A stretch of 33,580 nt of DNA from Lachnospiraceae bacterium (GTDB taxonomy: Bacteria; Bacillota; Clostridia; Lachnospirales; Lachnospiraceae): contig JAQXNR010000165.1 in assembly GCA_029098105.1 (NCBI GenBank), positions 1 to 33,580 of the forward strand, in the 5' to 3' direction. The translations under genes and the position numbers were made by a program. Below, piece by piece: positions 1-7,511 of this stretch (its first letter is position 1; each line of letters begins with the position of its first letter). The notes under the pieces are model-generated. The model saw only the letters and a list, made by a program, of their open reading frames with translations. It was not told the DNA's origin and ran no database searches.

Positions 1-227
1 AAATTTCACACACCCGGTTCTAGTAGAAAGTTATCCGACACATAATAAACACATTGCAACAAAAAATATTCCAATATAAAAGAAATAATAATATACTAAA
101 ACTTCCCACGCCAAAAAGGTGTGCTGAACCTTGAAAATTCAACAATATAGGCAATAAAAAGGGCATAGATGACATGTCCGTGGTATAATTGAGTTGACTA
201 AAAACAAATAAAACCAGGAGGTCACCT
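1..227. other. AT-rich region upstream of transposase remnant, no gene
   Basis: This stretch is clearly more AT-rich than the genes that follow and has no supportable coding region on either strand. A short palindrome (TTGAAAATTCAA) lies near 131-142. An extended -10 element is present just before the transposase remnant and is listed separately. The stretch probably contains the left end of the insertion sequence plus older intergenic DNA, but I could not define a terminal inverted repeat or a target duplication. Confidence 0.5.
181..189 (+). promoter_or_regulatory. Extended -10 promoter element before transposase remnant
   Basis: The sequence TGGTATAAT is a perfect extended -10 (TGnTATAAT). 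No good -35 hexamer lies 16-18 bases upstream. It sits about 40 bases before the remnant's start codon, which has a strong ribosome binding site (AGGAGGT near 215-221). It was probably the transposase promoter of the original element. Confidence 0.35.
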
Positions 228-476
228 ATGCCAACTTCAATTTTACCACAAAATCAGGATGAAAAGGAACTATTTAATGCAATTTCTTCATTTTTCAGCA
301 GATTTAAGATTGGAAATCTGCTTCGTGCCTGCAATGCCCAGAAGGAAAAGGGTGTTCCTGTCACCCGGATCTTTCTGAGGAAGAAATCATCCGCATTTAT
401 GGAAAAGTTCTATAACCTACTCTGCTGGAAAACATCGAAGCACTTCGTTTTCAAAAGTGATGTAAGTGTGTTGTAA
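228..476 (+). pseudogene. IS4-like DDE transposase remnant with internal deletion
   Basis: The open frame encodes 82 residues. The first ~48 (ILPQNQDEKELF, FFSRFKIGNLLR, CNAQKEKGVPV) resemble the N-terminus of IS4-type transposases common in Lachnospiraceae. After that the frame stops making sense. In another frame, bases 362-406 read HPDLSEEEIIRIYGK, which resembles a conserved segment near the C-terminal catalytic part of the same family, followed by stop codons. The simplest reading is a deletion joining the N-terminal and C-terminal ends out of frame and removing most of the catalytic domain. The ribosome binding site and start are intact, so a short peptide could be made, but it cannot be a working transposase. 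The family name rests on recalled motifs, not a search. Confidence 0.55.
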
Positions 477-498
477 GATAGTACCCAAAATGAAATGT

Positions 499-527
499 TT
501 GAAATTTGAGGGTGGATGTGTCATAAT
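499..527 (+). promoter_or_regulatory. Candidate sigma-A promoter for lepB
   Basis: A TTGAAA -35 (499-504) and CATAAT -10 (522-527) are separated by 17 bases. The -10 is preceded by TG one base upstream, giving an extended -10. The lepB start is about 55 bases downstream. It is the only good promoter between the transposase remnant and lepB. Confidence 0.5.
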
Positions 528-582
528 GAATATGTGTCAGTTTTATTTTTTTAAAATGGTAGGAAGATTGTGAGGAAACGAC

Positions 583-1146
583 ATGAATATCTATATGGAT
601 CGAAAAAGAGAACAGAGAACCCGGATTTTTCGCCAGGTAGTGAACTATTTTATCACCGTCCTGGTGGCGCTTGTGCTCGCTTTTTGTTTTGTCTATTTTC
701 TGTTTCAGACGACTACTGTGGTAGGGGATTCCATGGCTCCTACGCTGGAGGATGGCAATCGGGTTGTTCTGGCAAAGAATGCTTATTTGTTTCAAAAGCC
801 CCAGCGCTATGATGTGATTAAGTTTAAGATTACAAAATCCAAAACGGATCATGAATATATTAAGCGGATTGTAGGTTTGCCGGAGGAGAAAATACAAATT
901 CTGGATGGTTCCATTTACGTTGATGGAGAACAACTCAACGACGTTCCTTTTGATGACTTAATCGTTTCAGCGGGAATTGCAGATGAAGAATTTATTCTTG
1001 GCAAAGATGAGTATTTTGTCATTGGAGATAACTGCAATAATAGCGAAGACTCCCGATTTACCAACGTGGGAGCGGTGACCAAGGATTCCATAGAGGGAAA
1101 GGTAATTGCCCGAATGAAAGGAATCCGTTTGAGAAAAGTAAAATAA
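583..1146 (+). CDS. lepB: Type I signal peptidase (SPase I), short form
   Basis: This 187-residue protein is a membrane-anchored serine protease that removes signal peptides from secreted proteins on the outer face of the membrane. One transmembrane segment covers residues ~21-42. The catalytic Ser is Ser50 in GDSMAPTL and the general base is Lys94 in YIKRIVGLP. The C-terminal family box near 148-157 reads GDNCNNSEDSR, with Cys where most relatives have Arg. Length and layout are typical of Gram-positive signal peptidases. The ATG follows GAGGAA at a good distance. The gene is 13 bases upstream of rbgA, and a second lepB follows rbgA, so this locus carries two signal peptidases. Identification is secure; substrate preference cannot be read from sequence. 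Confidence 0.95.
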   Translation: MNIYMDRKREQRTRIFRQVVNYFITVLVALVLAFCFVYFLFQTTTVVGDSMAPTLEDGNRVVLAKNAYLFQKPQRYDVIKFKITKSKTDHEYIKRIVGLPEEKIQILDGSIYVDGEQLNDVPFDDLIVSAGIADEEFILGKDEYFVIGDNCNNSEDSRFTNVGAVTKDSIEGKVIARMKGIRLRKVK

Positions 1147-1159
1147 AGAGAGGTAGAAT

Positions 1160-2005
1160 ATGAACGTACAGTGGTATCCGGGACATATGACAAAGGCAAA
1201 GCGGATGATGCAGGAGAACATAAAGTTAATCGATATCGTGATTGAACTGGTGGATGCCCGCATTCCCATGAGCAGCCGTAACCCCGACATTGACCAGTTG
1301 GCGCAAAATAAAGCGCGATTGATTCTTTTGAATAAAATAGATTTGGCAGATGACCGATATACTAAGAAATGGAAGGAATATTTTGAATCTCAGGGATTTA
1401 CTGTGGTACCGGTGAACTCCCAGCAGGGAACCGGAGTGAAGGGAATTCAGAATGCCATACTTTCGGCTTGTAAGGAAAAAATTGAACGGGACCGCAGACG
1501 GGGAATTAAGAATCGTCCGATTCGTGCTATGATTGCGGGAATTCCCAATGTGGGAAAATCCACTTTCATCAATTCCCTTGTGGGAAAGGCATGTACCAAG
1601 ACCGGAAATAAGCCGGGTGTGACGAAAGGAAAACAGTGGATTAAACTGAATAAGAGTATTGAACTGTTAGATACGCCGGGAATTTTATGGCCTAAGTTTG
1701 AAGATGAACAGGTGGGAATCCGTTTGGCACTGATAGGGTCTGTGAATGATGAGATTCTCATTTCTGAGGAACTGGCGTTGAAACTGATTGAAATTTTAAA
1801 GGAACATTACCCGGGAACGCTGAATAAACGTTATGAAGTAGAGGAAGAGCAGGAGCCGGTTGCAATTTTGACTGGGATTGCCGAAAAAAGGCGTTGCATC
1901 AAGAAAGGAGCGGAACTGGATTTGGTAAAGGCTGCAGATTTGTTGCTGGATGAGTACCGGAGCCGGAAACTGGGTGCGATTACACTGGAATATCCGAAGG
2001 AATAG
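1160..2005 (+). CDS. rbgA: Ribosome biogenesis GTPase RbgA (YlqF)
   Basis: This is a circularly permuted GTPase of 281 residues needed for a late step in 50S subunit assembly. The motif order shows the permutation: G4 NKID at 58-61 comes before G1 GIPNVGKST (127-135), followed by G3 DTPG (171-174). The N-terminus WYPGHMTKAKR is the family signature. The C-terminal ~100 residues form the helical RNA-binding ANTAR-like region expected of the family. The gene sits between two signal peptidase genes and upstream of rnhB, matching the rbgA-rnhB order known in Bacillus subtilis apart from the inserted second lepB. A ribosome binding site (AGAGAGG) precedes the ATG. Confidence 0.96.
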   Translation: MNVQWYPGHMTKAKRMMQENIKLIDIVIELVDARIPMSSRNPDIDQLAQNKARLILLNKIDLADDRYTKKWKEYFESQGFTVVPVNSQQGTGVKGIQNAILSACKEKIERDRRRGIKNRPIRAMIAGIPNVGKSTFINSLVGKACTKTGNKPGVTKGKQWIKLNKSIELLDTPGILWPKFEDEQVGIRLALIGSVNDEILISEELALKLIEILKEHYPGTLNKRYEVEEEQEPVAILTGIAEKRRCIKKGAELDLVKAADLLLDEYRSRKLGAITLEYPKE

Positions 2006-2022
2006 AAATCGGAGGTGAAACC

Positions 2023-3318
2023 ATGGCAGAGAAAGAGCCAAAGGAATCGAATACAGGAATCAACAATCCTAATTTCCGGATTAAGACGTTGGAGGAGTTA
2101 AACCAGAATTTGTCCCAATATGAGGGGATGATTACTTATTTTCGGGAAGATGGGGTAATTCCTGCACCGATGAAGTCGGTGGAGGAGTTGAACAAGGTGC
2201 ATGAGAAAGCACCAATTTATTATGGCAGAGAAGGTGAGAAATACGGTGCGACAACGTCATTGACGGAAACTGCCAAAAATTCTGTGAAGGTGGATGAACA
2301 TGGAATTATGCCGGAGGAGGAAACTTCTGAGGACGAGGAATTAGAAACTGCTGGATATTCCATGAATGGACTGAATGCAGAATACCTTTCCTCTTTGTTG
2401 CAGGAGGAGCCGGAGGAGAACACAGGAATAGAAGACGGTTTGTCAGAGGATGAATTGCGGATTCAGCAGGCAATTTTTGGCGGCTTAGAGGAACCAGAGA
2501 CATCTCCTGCAAAGCCGGTAAAACCGGTTGTGGTAAAACAGAAGGAACCGTCTGTTGGGAAACCGGAAACGAACATGTCCTCCTCGCCTTCTTCCAATGA
2601 ACCGATGCGGATTGGGCGGGCAGCACTGGTGCAAAGACAGTTGGAGAACCAGGGAAAGGAACCAGAACCCCCACGCGTGTTGTCCAGAGCGGAGTTTGTG
2701 AAGCAAACTGCTGCCAGCGCAGCAGGAAGGAATGTCTCTTCCCAGGAGGAAGCAGTCATTGTAAAAGAAAAACAACAGGCAACGTTTGGGGATGTTGTCA
2801 AGGAACTTATGGTTTATGCTATTTGTGTTCTGGTTGCGCTGGTATTGTCTGTCGGAATCGTAAAATATGTAGGACAGAAAACCGAGGTCAGAGGGAATTC
2901 TATGAATGACACACTGGCAGACGGGGAACAGTTGATTATTGACAAAATAAGTTACCGTTTTCATGAACCGGAGCGATATGATATAGTGGTGTTTCCGGAA
3001 ACTGAGAAAAGCAATTATGTAAAACGTATTATTGGAATGCCGGGTGAGACAGTTTCCATTGAGGAAGGATATATATACATTAATGGAGAACTGCTGGCAG
3101 ATGATGTGTATGGAAAAGAACCAATCGCCAAAGACAAGTATTACCGCTTGGAACAGTCGGTAACGCTGGGAGAGAATGAATACTTTGTGATGGGAGATAA
3201 TCGTAACAACAGTACTGACAGCCGGTCCGTGGAAGTGGGAAATGTAACAAGAGAACGCATGATTGGTAGAGTGGTATTTCGAATATGGCCATTTCCAAAA
3301 ATGGGAACAGTAGAATAG
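2023..3318 (+). CDS. lepB: Type I signal peptidase with long N-terminal extension
   Basis: Residues ~257-431 form a complete type I signal peptidase: one transmembrane segment (~261-283), catalytic Ser293 in RGNSMNDTL, Lys334 in YVKRIIGMP, and a canonical GDNRNNSTDSR box at 391-401. Before this lie about 255 residues that signal peptidases normally lack. The extension is acidic and Pro/Glu/Ser-rich, probably cytoplasmic and largely disordered, with two similar short segments (KTLEELNQ at 21-28 and KSVEELNK at 51-58). The start follows GGAGGTGAAACC and the reading frame is continuous, so the extension is real unless a later start is used; no strong internal start with a ribosome binding site was evident just before the membrane segment. 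The role of the extension is unknown. The 3' end is 35 bases before rnhB. Confidence 0.93.
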   Translation: MAEKEPKESNTGINNPNFRIKTLEELNQNLSQYEGMITYFREDGVIPAPMKSVEELNKVHEKAPIYYGREGEKYGATTSLTETAKNSVKVDEHGIMPEEETSEDEELETAGYSMNGLNAEYLSSLLQEEPEENTGIEDGLSEDELRIQQAIFGGLEEPETSPAKPVKPVVVKQKEPSVGKPETNMSSSPSSNEPMRIGRAALVQRQLENQGKEPEPPRVLSRAEFVKQTAASAAGRNVSSQEEAVIVKEKQQATFGDVVKELMVYAICVLVALVLSVGIVKYVGQKTEVRGNSMNDTLADGEQLIIDKISYRFHEPERYDIVVFPETEKSNYVKRIIGMPGETVSIEEGYIYINGELLADDVYGKEPIAKDKYYRLEQSVTLGENEYFVMGDNRNNSTDSRSVEVGNVTRERMIGRVVFRIWPFPKMGTVE

Positions 3319-3353
3319 GCAGGATAATTTCAATCTTGTCAGAAGGAGAATGT

Positions 3354-4109
3354 ATGCTGGCAATCAGTGAGATAAAAAAACAATTTCAGGTAGAGGAAGA
3401 AGCGGACATCTGCCGTTTGATTGAGGAATACCAGACAGATGAACGTGCGGGAGTACAAAAACTGGTAGATTCTGCCAGAAAAAAACTGGAACGCCGAAAT
3501 CAGGAACGACAGCGGATGGAGCAGATGAAACGCTATGAGAGAGAATATGAGGAATATACTTACATAGCCGGTATGGATGAAGTGGGACGGGGACCTTTGG
3601 CAGGACCCGTGGTGACTTGTGCGGTAATTTTGCCAAAAGATTGTGACCTGCTTTATATTAATGACTCCAAAAAGGTTTCCGCTAAACTGCGGGAGAAATT
3701 ATGTGGAGAGATTAAAGAGGTGGCACTGGATTACCAGATTGGTATGGCGGACCATACTGTGATTGATGAAATCAATATTTTGCAGGCGACGTATAAAGCC
3801 ATGCGGGATTGCGTGTCGGGTATGCAGGTGCAGCCGGATTTGCTGTTAAATGATGCGGTTACGGTTCCAGGGATTTCCATTCCTCAAGTGCCGATTGTGA
3901 AGGGGGATGCCAAATCCATTTCCATTGCGGCGGCGAGTATTGTGGCAAAGGTGACAAGAGATGCTATGATGGAGCAGTATGACAAGTTATACCCGGAATA
4001 CGATTTTGCTTCCAATAAGGGGTACGGTTCTGCAAAACATATAGAGGCAATCAAAAAGTATGGTCCTTGTCCGATTCATCGCAGAACGTTTATTCAGAAT
4101 TTTCTTTAA
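3354..4109 (+). CDS. rnhB: Ribonuclease HII
   Basis: This 251-residue enzyme cuts RNA in RNA-DNA hybrids and single ribonucleotides misincorporated into DNA. The acidic metal-binding residues are visible: Asp75 and Glu76 in GMDEVGRGPLAGPV, Asp167 in LLLNDAV, Asp185 in KGDAKSISIAAASIVAKVTRD. The extra ~70 N-terminal residues are usual in Firmicutes RNase HII. I chose ATG 3354 because AGAAGGAG lies 5 bases upstream. A longer in-frame version from 3285 would overlap the lepB end by 34 bases and adds residues with no family likeness. The gene keeps the rbgA-rnhB neighbourhood seen in Bacillus. Confidence 0.95.
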   Translation: MLAISEIKKQFQVEEEADICRLIEEYQTDERAGVQKLVDSARKKLERRNQERQRMEQMKRYEREYEEYTYIAGMDEVGRGPLAGPVVTCAVILPKDCDLLYINDSKKVSAKLREKLCGEIKEVALDYQIGMADHTVIDEINILQATYKAMRDCVSGMQVQPDLLLNDAVTVPGISIPQVPIVKGDAKSISIAAASIVAKVTRDAMMEQYDKLYPEYDFASNKGYGSAKHIEAIKKYGPCPIHRRTFIQNFL

Positions 4110-4143
4110 CCGGTTGGAAAAAGGATGACAAGGAGGCGGTAAG

Positions 4144-5916
4144 ATGGAAATTATTACAACTGCGGCTGCGGCGACATCGACAAAAAGTAATCTGAATGCC
4201 AGCCAGAACATGGCGAATGCCAGTTATTCCAAAAGTCTTATGGCATCCAGAGCCCTTAAGAGCAGCGGAATGTACAACGAGGTAAACATTAGCCAGTTGG
4301 AGCCGGGAGATGTATTTAAAGGGGAAATTACCAATATGACTGGGCGTTCTGTTACAGTTTCGCTGGGCAACGGACAGGTGCTCAGTGCTACGCTGATGGA
4401 GCATGTTCCCATAAACATCGGAAATAATCTCTATTTCGAAGTAAAGGAAAACGACGGGGAGCGGATTACCATCCGGCCTTTATTGGAGGAGAAGTTCAGT
4501 CCCCAGAATCAGACGATTGAGAAATCCCTGCAATCAGCAGGGCTGCAGATTAATGAGAAAAATATGGCAGTAGTAAAAGGGTTGATGGATGCAGGAATGC
4601 CCATTGACCGCAATTCTATTATGAAAATTTTACAGCAGTTGGTGAATTTTCCTAAGGCGGGAATTTCCACTGTGATCGATATGGTGCGATGTGAGATTCC
4701 CATCACACAGGAAAGTCTGAACCAGTTTGAACAGTACCAGCAGCATACGCATCAGTTGAATACCCAGATGGATTCCGTGTTGACCCAGATGACGGCAGCC
4801 TTTGAATCCATGGGAGCAGAGGAGGCTTTTTCCGGCGATATTCTTCGGTTTAACCAGCTGGTAGTGGATACTTTTACCACTACCCGGCTGGAGCAGCCTC
4901 TTCCCCAGTTGACGCTTTTGGATGCCTTTGTGATGGAGCCTGGGGAAGTGGAGAGTTTTTATGCCCGAATGGAAGGGATGCAGAGCGATGGAACAGGACA
5001 AGTTGTGACAGACGAGAATGGAAACGCCTTCCTCAAGGAAAGTCTTTTGCTGGATGAAGCGGGAATGCCGGTTCAGGGTAAAAATGGAGAGTATGTTTTT
5101 ACCAATGAGATTCAATCTGCCTTTGCCAATCAGTTGAAGACTCTGGGAATCAGTGAGGATGCAGTGCGGGTTATGCTGGATCCCAATAATACGGCAGAAG
5201 ATTTGTTAAAGGCAATTCAGGATTATGTAAAAAATGACAACAGTTTAAGTGACACTGCGATAAAGCATTTTTTCTCTTCCAGAGAGTATACGGTTCTTTT
5301 GGAGAGTGTGGCGCAGCAGCACTGGAAACTGACACCGGAACAGGTGAAATCTCCAGAAAAGGTGGAGCAACTCTTTTCCCGTCTCGCAGAACAGACGGCA
5401 AAACTGGCAACTGCTGCAGAACAGAATTTTCCCTCCGGAGGAGATCAGATGGGGCGTCAGGCGCAGAATATGAATGAGAATCTGCAGTTCATACAAATGC
5501 TGAATGAGAAATATACCTATGCTCAGATTCCATTGCAGTTGAGCAATCAGGATGCCAACAGTGAACTGTATGTTTATACAAATAAAAAAGCCTTGTCAAA
5601 GGACAAGAAGGATATTCAGGTGTTACTTCATCTGGACATGGATCATCTGGGTTCCACCGATGTGCACGTCCAGCTCAATGGCAGCAGGGTAACAGCACGG
5701 TTTTATTTGGAGGACAATCGTTCCATGAATACGGTGAAATCCCATATTGACCAGTTGGAACAGCAGATTGCAGGACTGGGGCTGACGTTGTCTACGGAAG
5801 TGGTAAAACGGATGGAAAAGAAAGAAGAAGTTGAGAATATTGTGGAGGATTTCCTGGCGAAGGATATTCCCGGCAACCAGCAGATTAAACGATATACATT
5901 CGATATGCGGGCGTAA
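4144..5916 (+). CDS. FliK-like flagellar hook-length control-type protein (YlqG position)
   Basis: This 590-residue protein resembles FliK-family hook-length control proteins in layout. A beta-rich segment at ~52-112 (LEPGDVFKGEI, GRSVTVSLGNGQVLSATL, LYFEVKE) is followed by a long Gln-rich helical middle. The C-terminal segment at ~485-570 carries the FliK pattern: a strand with a DMDHLGSTDVHVQL-like core, then RFYLEDNRSMNTVKSHIDQLEQQIAGLGL. It is immediately followed by a FlhB C-terminal-like gene, with the stop overlapping that gene's ribosome binding site. The same pairing occurs in Bacillus subtilis (ylqG-ylqH, downstream of rnhB), outside the flagellar operon. Whether it acts in secretion control is inference; no other flagellar gene is in the window. 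Confidence 0.7.
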   Translation: MEIITTAAAATSTKSNLNASQNMANASYSKSLMASRALKSSGMYNEVNISQLEPGDVFKGEITNMTGRSVTVSLGNGQVLSATLMEHVPINIGNNLYFEVKENDGERITIRPLLEEKFSPQNQTIEKSLQSAGLQINEKNMAVVKGLMDAGMPIDRNSIMKILQQLVNFPKAGISTVIDMVRCEIPITQESLNQFEQYQQHTHQLNTQMDSVLTQMTAAFESMGAEEAFSGDILRFNQLVVDTFTTTRLEQPLPQLTLLDAFVMEPGEVESFYARMEGMQSDGTGQVVTDENGNAFLKESLLLDEAGMPVQGKNGEYVFTNEIQSAFANQLKTLGISEDAVRVMLDPNNTAEDLLKAIQDYVKNDNSLSDTAIKHFFSSREYTVLLESVAQQHWKLTPEQVKSPEKVEQLFSRLAEQTAKLATAAEQNFPSGGDQMGRQAQNMNENLQFIQMLNEKYTYAQIPLQLSNQDANSELYVYTNKKALSKDKKDIQVLLHLDMDHLGSTDVHVQLNGSRVTARFYLEDNRSMNTVKSHIDQLEQQIAGLGLTLSTEVVKRMEKKEEVENIVEDFLAKDIPGNQQIKRYTFDMRA

Positions 5917-5930
5917 AGGAGGTTGTGCAG

Positions 5931-6212
5931 ATGGAAGAAGGAAACAAAAAAAGGGCGGCGGTTGCACTTTCCTACGAGCCTGCAGAAGGGGCTCCTAAAA
6001 TCGTAGCATCCGGTCAGGGATACGTTGCCAATCGGATTATTGAAAAGGGACAGGAGAGCGATGTTCCATTGTATGAGGATTCCCGACTGGCGAAAACTTT
6101 GCTCAAACTGGACATCGGGGATTATATTCCTGAGGAATTATACGGTGTAGTGGCAGAAATTCTTGTGTTTGTAGATGATATGGACAGAATCAAGGGGAAA
6201 ATTGGGAGATAG
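5931..6212 (+). CDS. ylqH: FlhB C-terminal domain-like protein (YlqH/FlhX type)
   Basis: This 93-residue protein matches the cytoplasmic C-terminal domain of the type III export switch FlhB: RAAVALSYEP, APKIVASGQGYVANRIIEKG, VPLYEDSRLAKTLLKLDIGDYIPEELYGVVAEIL. It has no membrane domain. The NPTH autocleavage motif that should precede YAVAL is absent (NKKR instead), so it resembles a free version of the cleaved FlhB fragment. ATG 5931 was chosen because AAAGGAGG at 5915-5922 is 8 bases upstream; the in-frame GTG at 5925 is too close. It probably works with the FliK-like protein upstream; the exact function is not established. Its stop is two bases before the yraN start. Confidence 0.88.
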   Translation: MEEGNKKRAAVALSYEPAEGAPKIVASGQGYVANRIIEKGQESDVPLYEDSRLAKTLLKLDIGDYIPEELYGVVAEILVFVDDMDRIKGKIGR

Positions 6213-6214
6213 CA

Positions 6215-6568
6215 ATGAACAAGAGAGAAATGGGGAGAGAAAAGGAACAGGAAGTATGCCGTTTTTTAGAGCAGCGGGGATATGTTATTTTAGAGTGCAA
6301 TTACCGGGTGCAACAGGGAGAGATTGACATTGTGGCAAGGCAGGAGGAATACCTGGTTTTTGTGGAGGTAAAATACCGGAGCAGTTCTATCTCAGGAAAA
6401 GCGTTGGAGGCGGTGGATGAACGAAAATGCAGAAAAATATCCAGAACGGCTTTGTATTACATGAAAGAACATGACATTTCACTGAATCAGGCAATTCGTT
6501 TTGATGTTGTGGCAGTTGACGGGGAATGCGTCACACTGCTTCCCAATGCATTTGATTACAGGCGTTAA
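6215..6568 (+). CDS. yraN: YraN family (UPF0102) endonuclease-like protein
   Basis: This 117-residue protein has the PD-(D/E)XK-like core of the family: GEIDIVARQEEYLVFVEVKYR carries the metal-binding Asp and the ExK pair, and the N-terminus has the typical GRExExxxxxFLExxGYxIL arrangement. The family is related to Holliday junction resolvases and is suspected to act on DNA, but its substrate is not settled. The start is two bases after the upstream stop, so translation is probably coupled. Confidence 0.92.
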   Translation: MNKREMGREKEQEVCRFLEQRGYVILECNYRVQQGEIDIVARQEEYLVFVEVKYRSSSISGKALEAVDERKCRKISRTALYYMKEHDISLNQAIRFDVVAVDGECVTLLPNAFDYRR

Positions 6569-6584
6569 AAAGGAGTGATACAGT

Positions 6585-7433
6585 ATGCAAAAAAGTGAAT
6601 TTCGGCTGAGCAACGAAAACCAGTCTACTATGATACAAGAAAAGAACGGGGTTCCTTTTATTACCTTTTCCAAATTGAAAGAGGCAGGGGTGACCCACGG
6701 TTTTTCTACAAGGTTAGGAGGTGTCAGTCAGGAGCATCTTGCCAGTATGAATCTGAGTTTTGCCAGAGGGGATTCCCCGTTAAATGTACACGAGAATTTC
6801 CGGCGGATGGGAGAGGCAATCGGATTTACTCCGGAACAGTTGGTGTTTTCTGACCAGCAGCACCAGAGTGTAATCCGCAAGGTGACAAAGGAAGATGCTG
6901 GCAAGGGGATTGTGCGGACACGGGATTATACCTGTGTAGATGGACTGGTAACGGATGAGCCGGGACTTTGCCTTACCACTTTTTATGCAGACTGTGTACC
7001 TTTGTTTTTTTATGACCCGGTAAAAAAAGTAGTGGCACTGGCACACTCCGGATGGAGAGGGACGGTGGCAAAGATTGGGGCAAAGATGGTGCATTTGATG
7101 GAACGGGATTATGGATGTATGGATTATAATATCATTGCCGCGATTGGTCCTAGTATTTGCAAAGACTGCTATGAAGTGAGCCGGGATGTATATGAGGAGT
7201 TTGAAAAATCCTTTGCAGTATCAGAGTTGGAAGAAATCTTTGAGGCAAAGACGGATGGAAAATACCAGTTAGATTTGTGGAAGGCAAATGAGTTGATTCT
7301 GACTCAGGCAGGGATTCAAAAGGAACATTTGGATGTAACGGATATTTGTACTTGCTGCAATCCGGATTTGCTGTTTTCTCACCGTGCCAGTCATGGAAAA
7401 AGAGGGAATCTGGCAGCCTTTATAATGTTGTAA
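6585..7433 (+). CDS. pgeF: Purine nucleoside phosphorylase/laccase-domain protein (YfiH/YlmD family)
   Basis: This 282-residue protein belongs to the YfiH/PgeF family, once called polyphenol oxidase and now reported to have purine nucleoside phosphorylase and adenosine deaminase activity; in Escherichia coli it also edits peptidoglycan precursors. The zinc ligands are visible as His93 (SDQQHQ), Cys137 (YADCVPL) and His154 (AHSGWRG). Other family blocks are GPSIC...CYEV and NPDLLFSHRASHGKRG. The start follows AAAAAGGAG. It is the last gene before a new promoter. The peptidoglycan-editing role is established for E. coli and may not apply here. Confidence 0.92.
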   Translation: MQKSEFRLSNENQSTMIQEKNGVPFITFSKLKEAGVTHGFSTRLGGVSQEHLASMNLSFARGDSPLNVHENFRRMGEAIGFTPEQLVFSDQQHQSVIRKVTKEDAGKGIVRTRDYTCVDGLVTDEPGLCLTTFYADCVPLFFYDPVKKVVALAHSGWRGTVAKIGAKMVHLMERDYGCMDYNIIAAIGPSICKDCYEVSRDVYEEFEKSFAVSELEEIFEAKTDGKYQLDLWKANELILTQAGIQKEHLDVTDICTCCNPDLLFSHRASHGKRGNLAAFIML

Positions 7434-7440
7434 GAAAGGC

Positions 7441-7469
7441 TTGCAAAATCCCTGTTTCCCCAGTATACT
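7441..7469 (+). promoter_or_regulatory. Candidate sigma-A promoter for der operon
   Basis: TTGCAA (7441-7446) and TATACT (7464-7469) are separated by exactly 17 bases. This lies in the 78-base gap between pgeF and der, one of the few real gaps in this part of the window. No terminator hairpin was seen in the gap, so transcription from upstream may also continue. Confidence 0.6.
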
Positions 7470-7511
7470 AAGAAAAGTGTTTAGCAAAGAAAGTAATTTG
7501 GAGGAAATAGA

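Noticed and set aside
121-150. Sequence ACCTTGAAAATTCAAC resembling rRNA spacer sequences
   Set aside because: Only a short stretch matches from memory, and no rRNA, tRNA or box A signals are near.
3285-3353. Upstream start for rnhB overlapping lepB
   Set aside because: The extra 23 residues have no family likeness, and AGAAGGAG is correctly placed for ATG 3354.
2485-3363. Long open frame on the - strand opposite the second lepB
   Set aside because: It is a shadow of a well-supported + strand gene; its translation is Cys/His/Phe-rich without family likeness and has no ribosome binding site.
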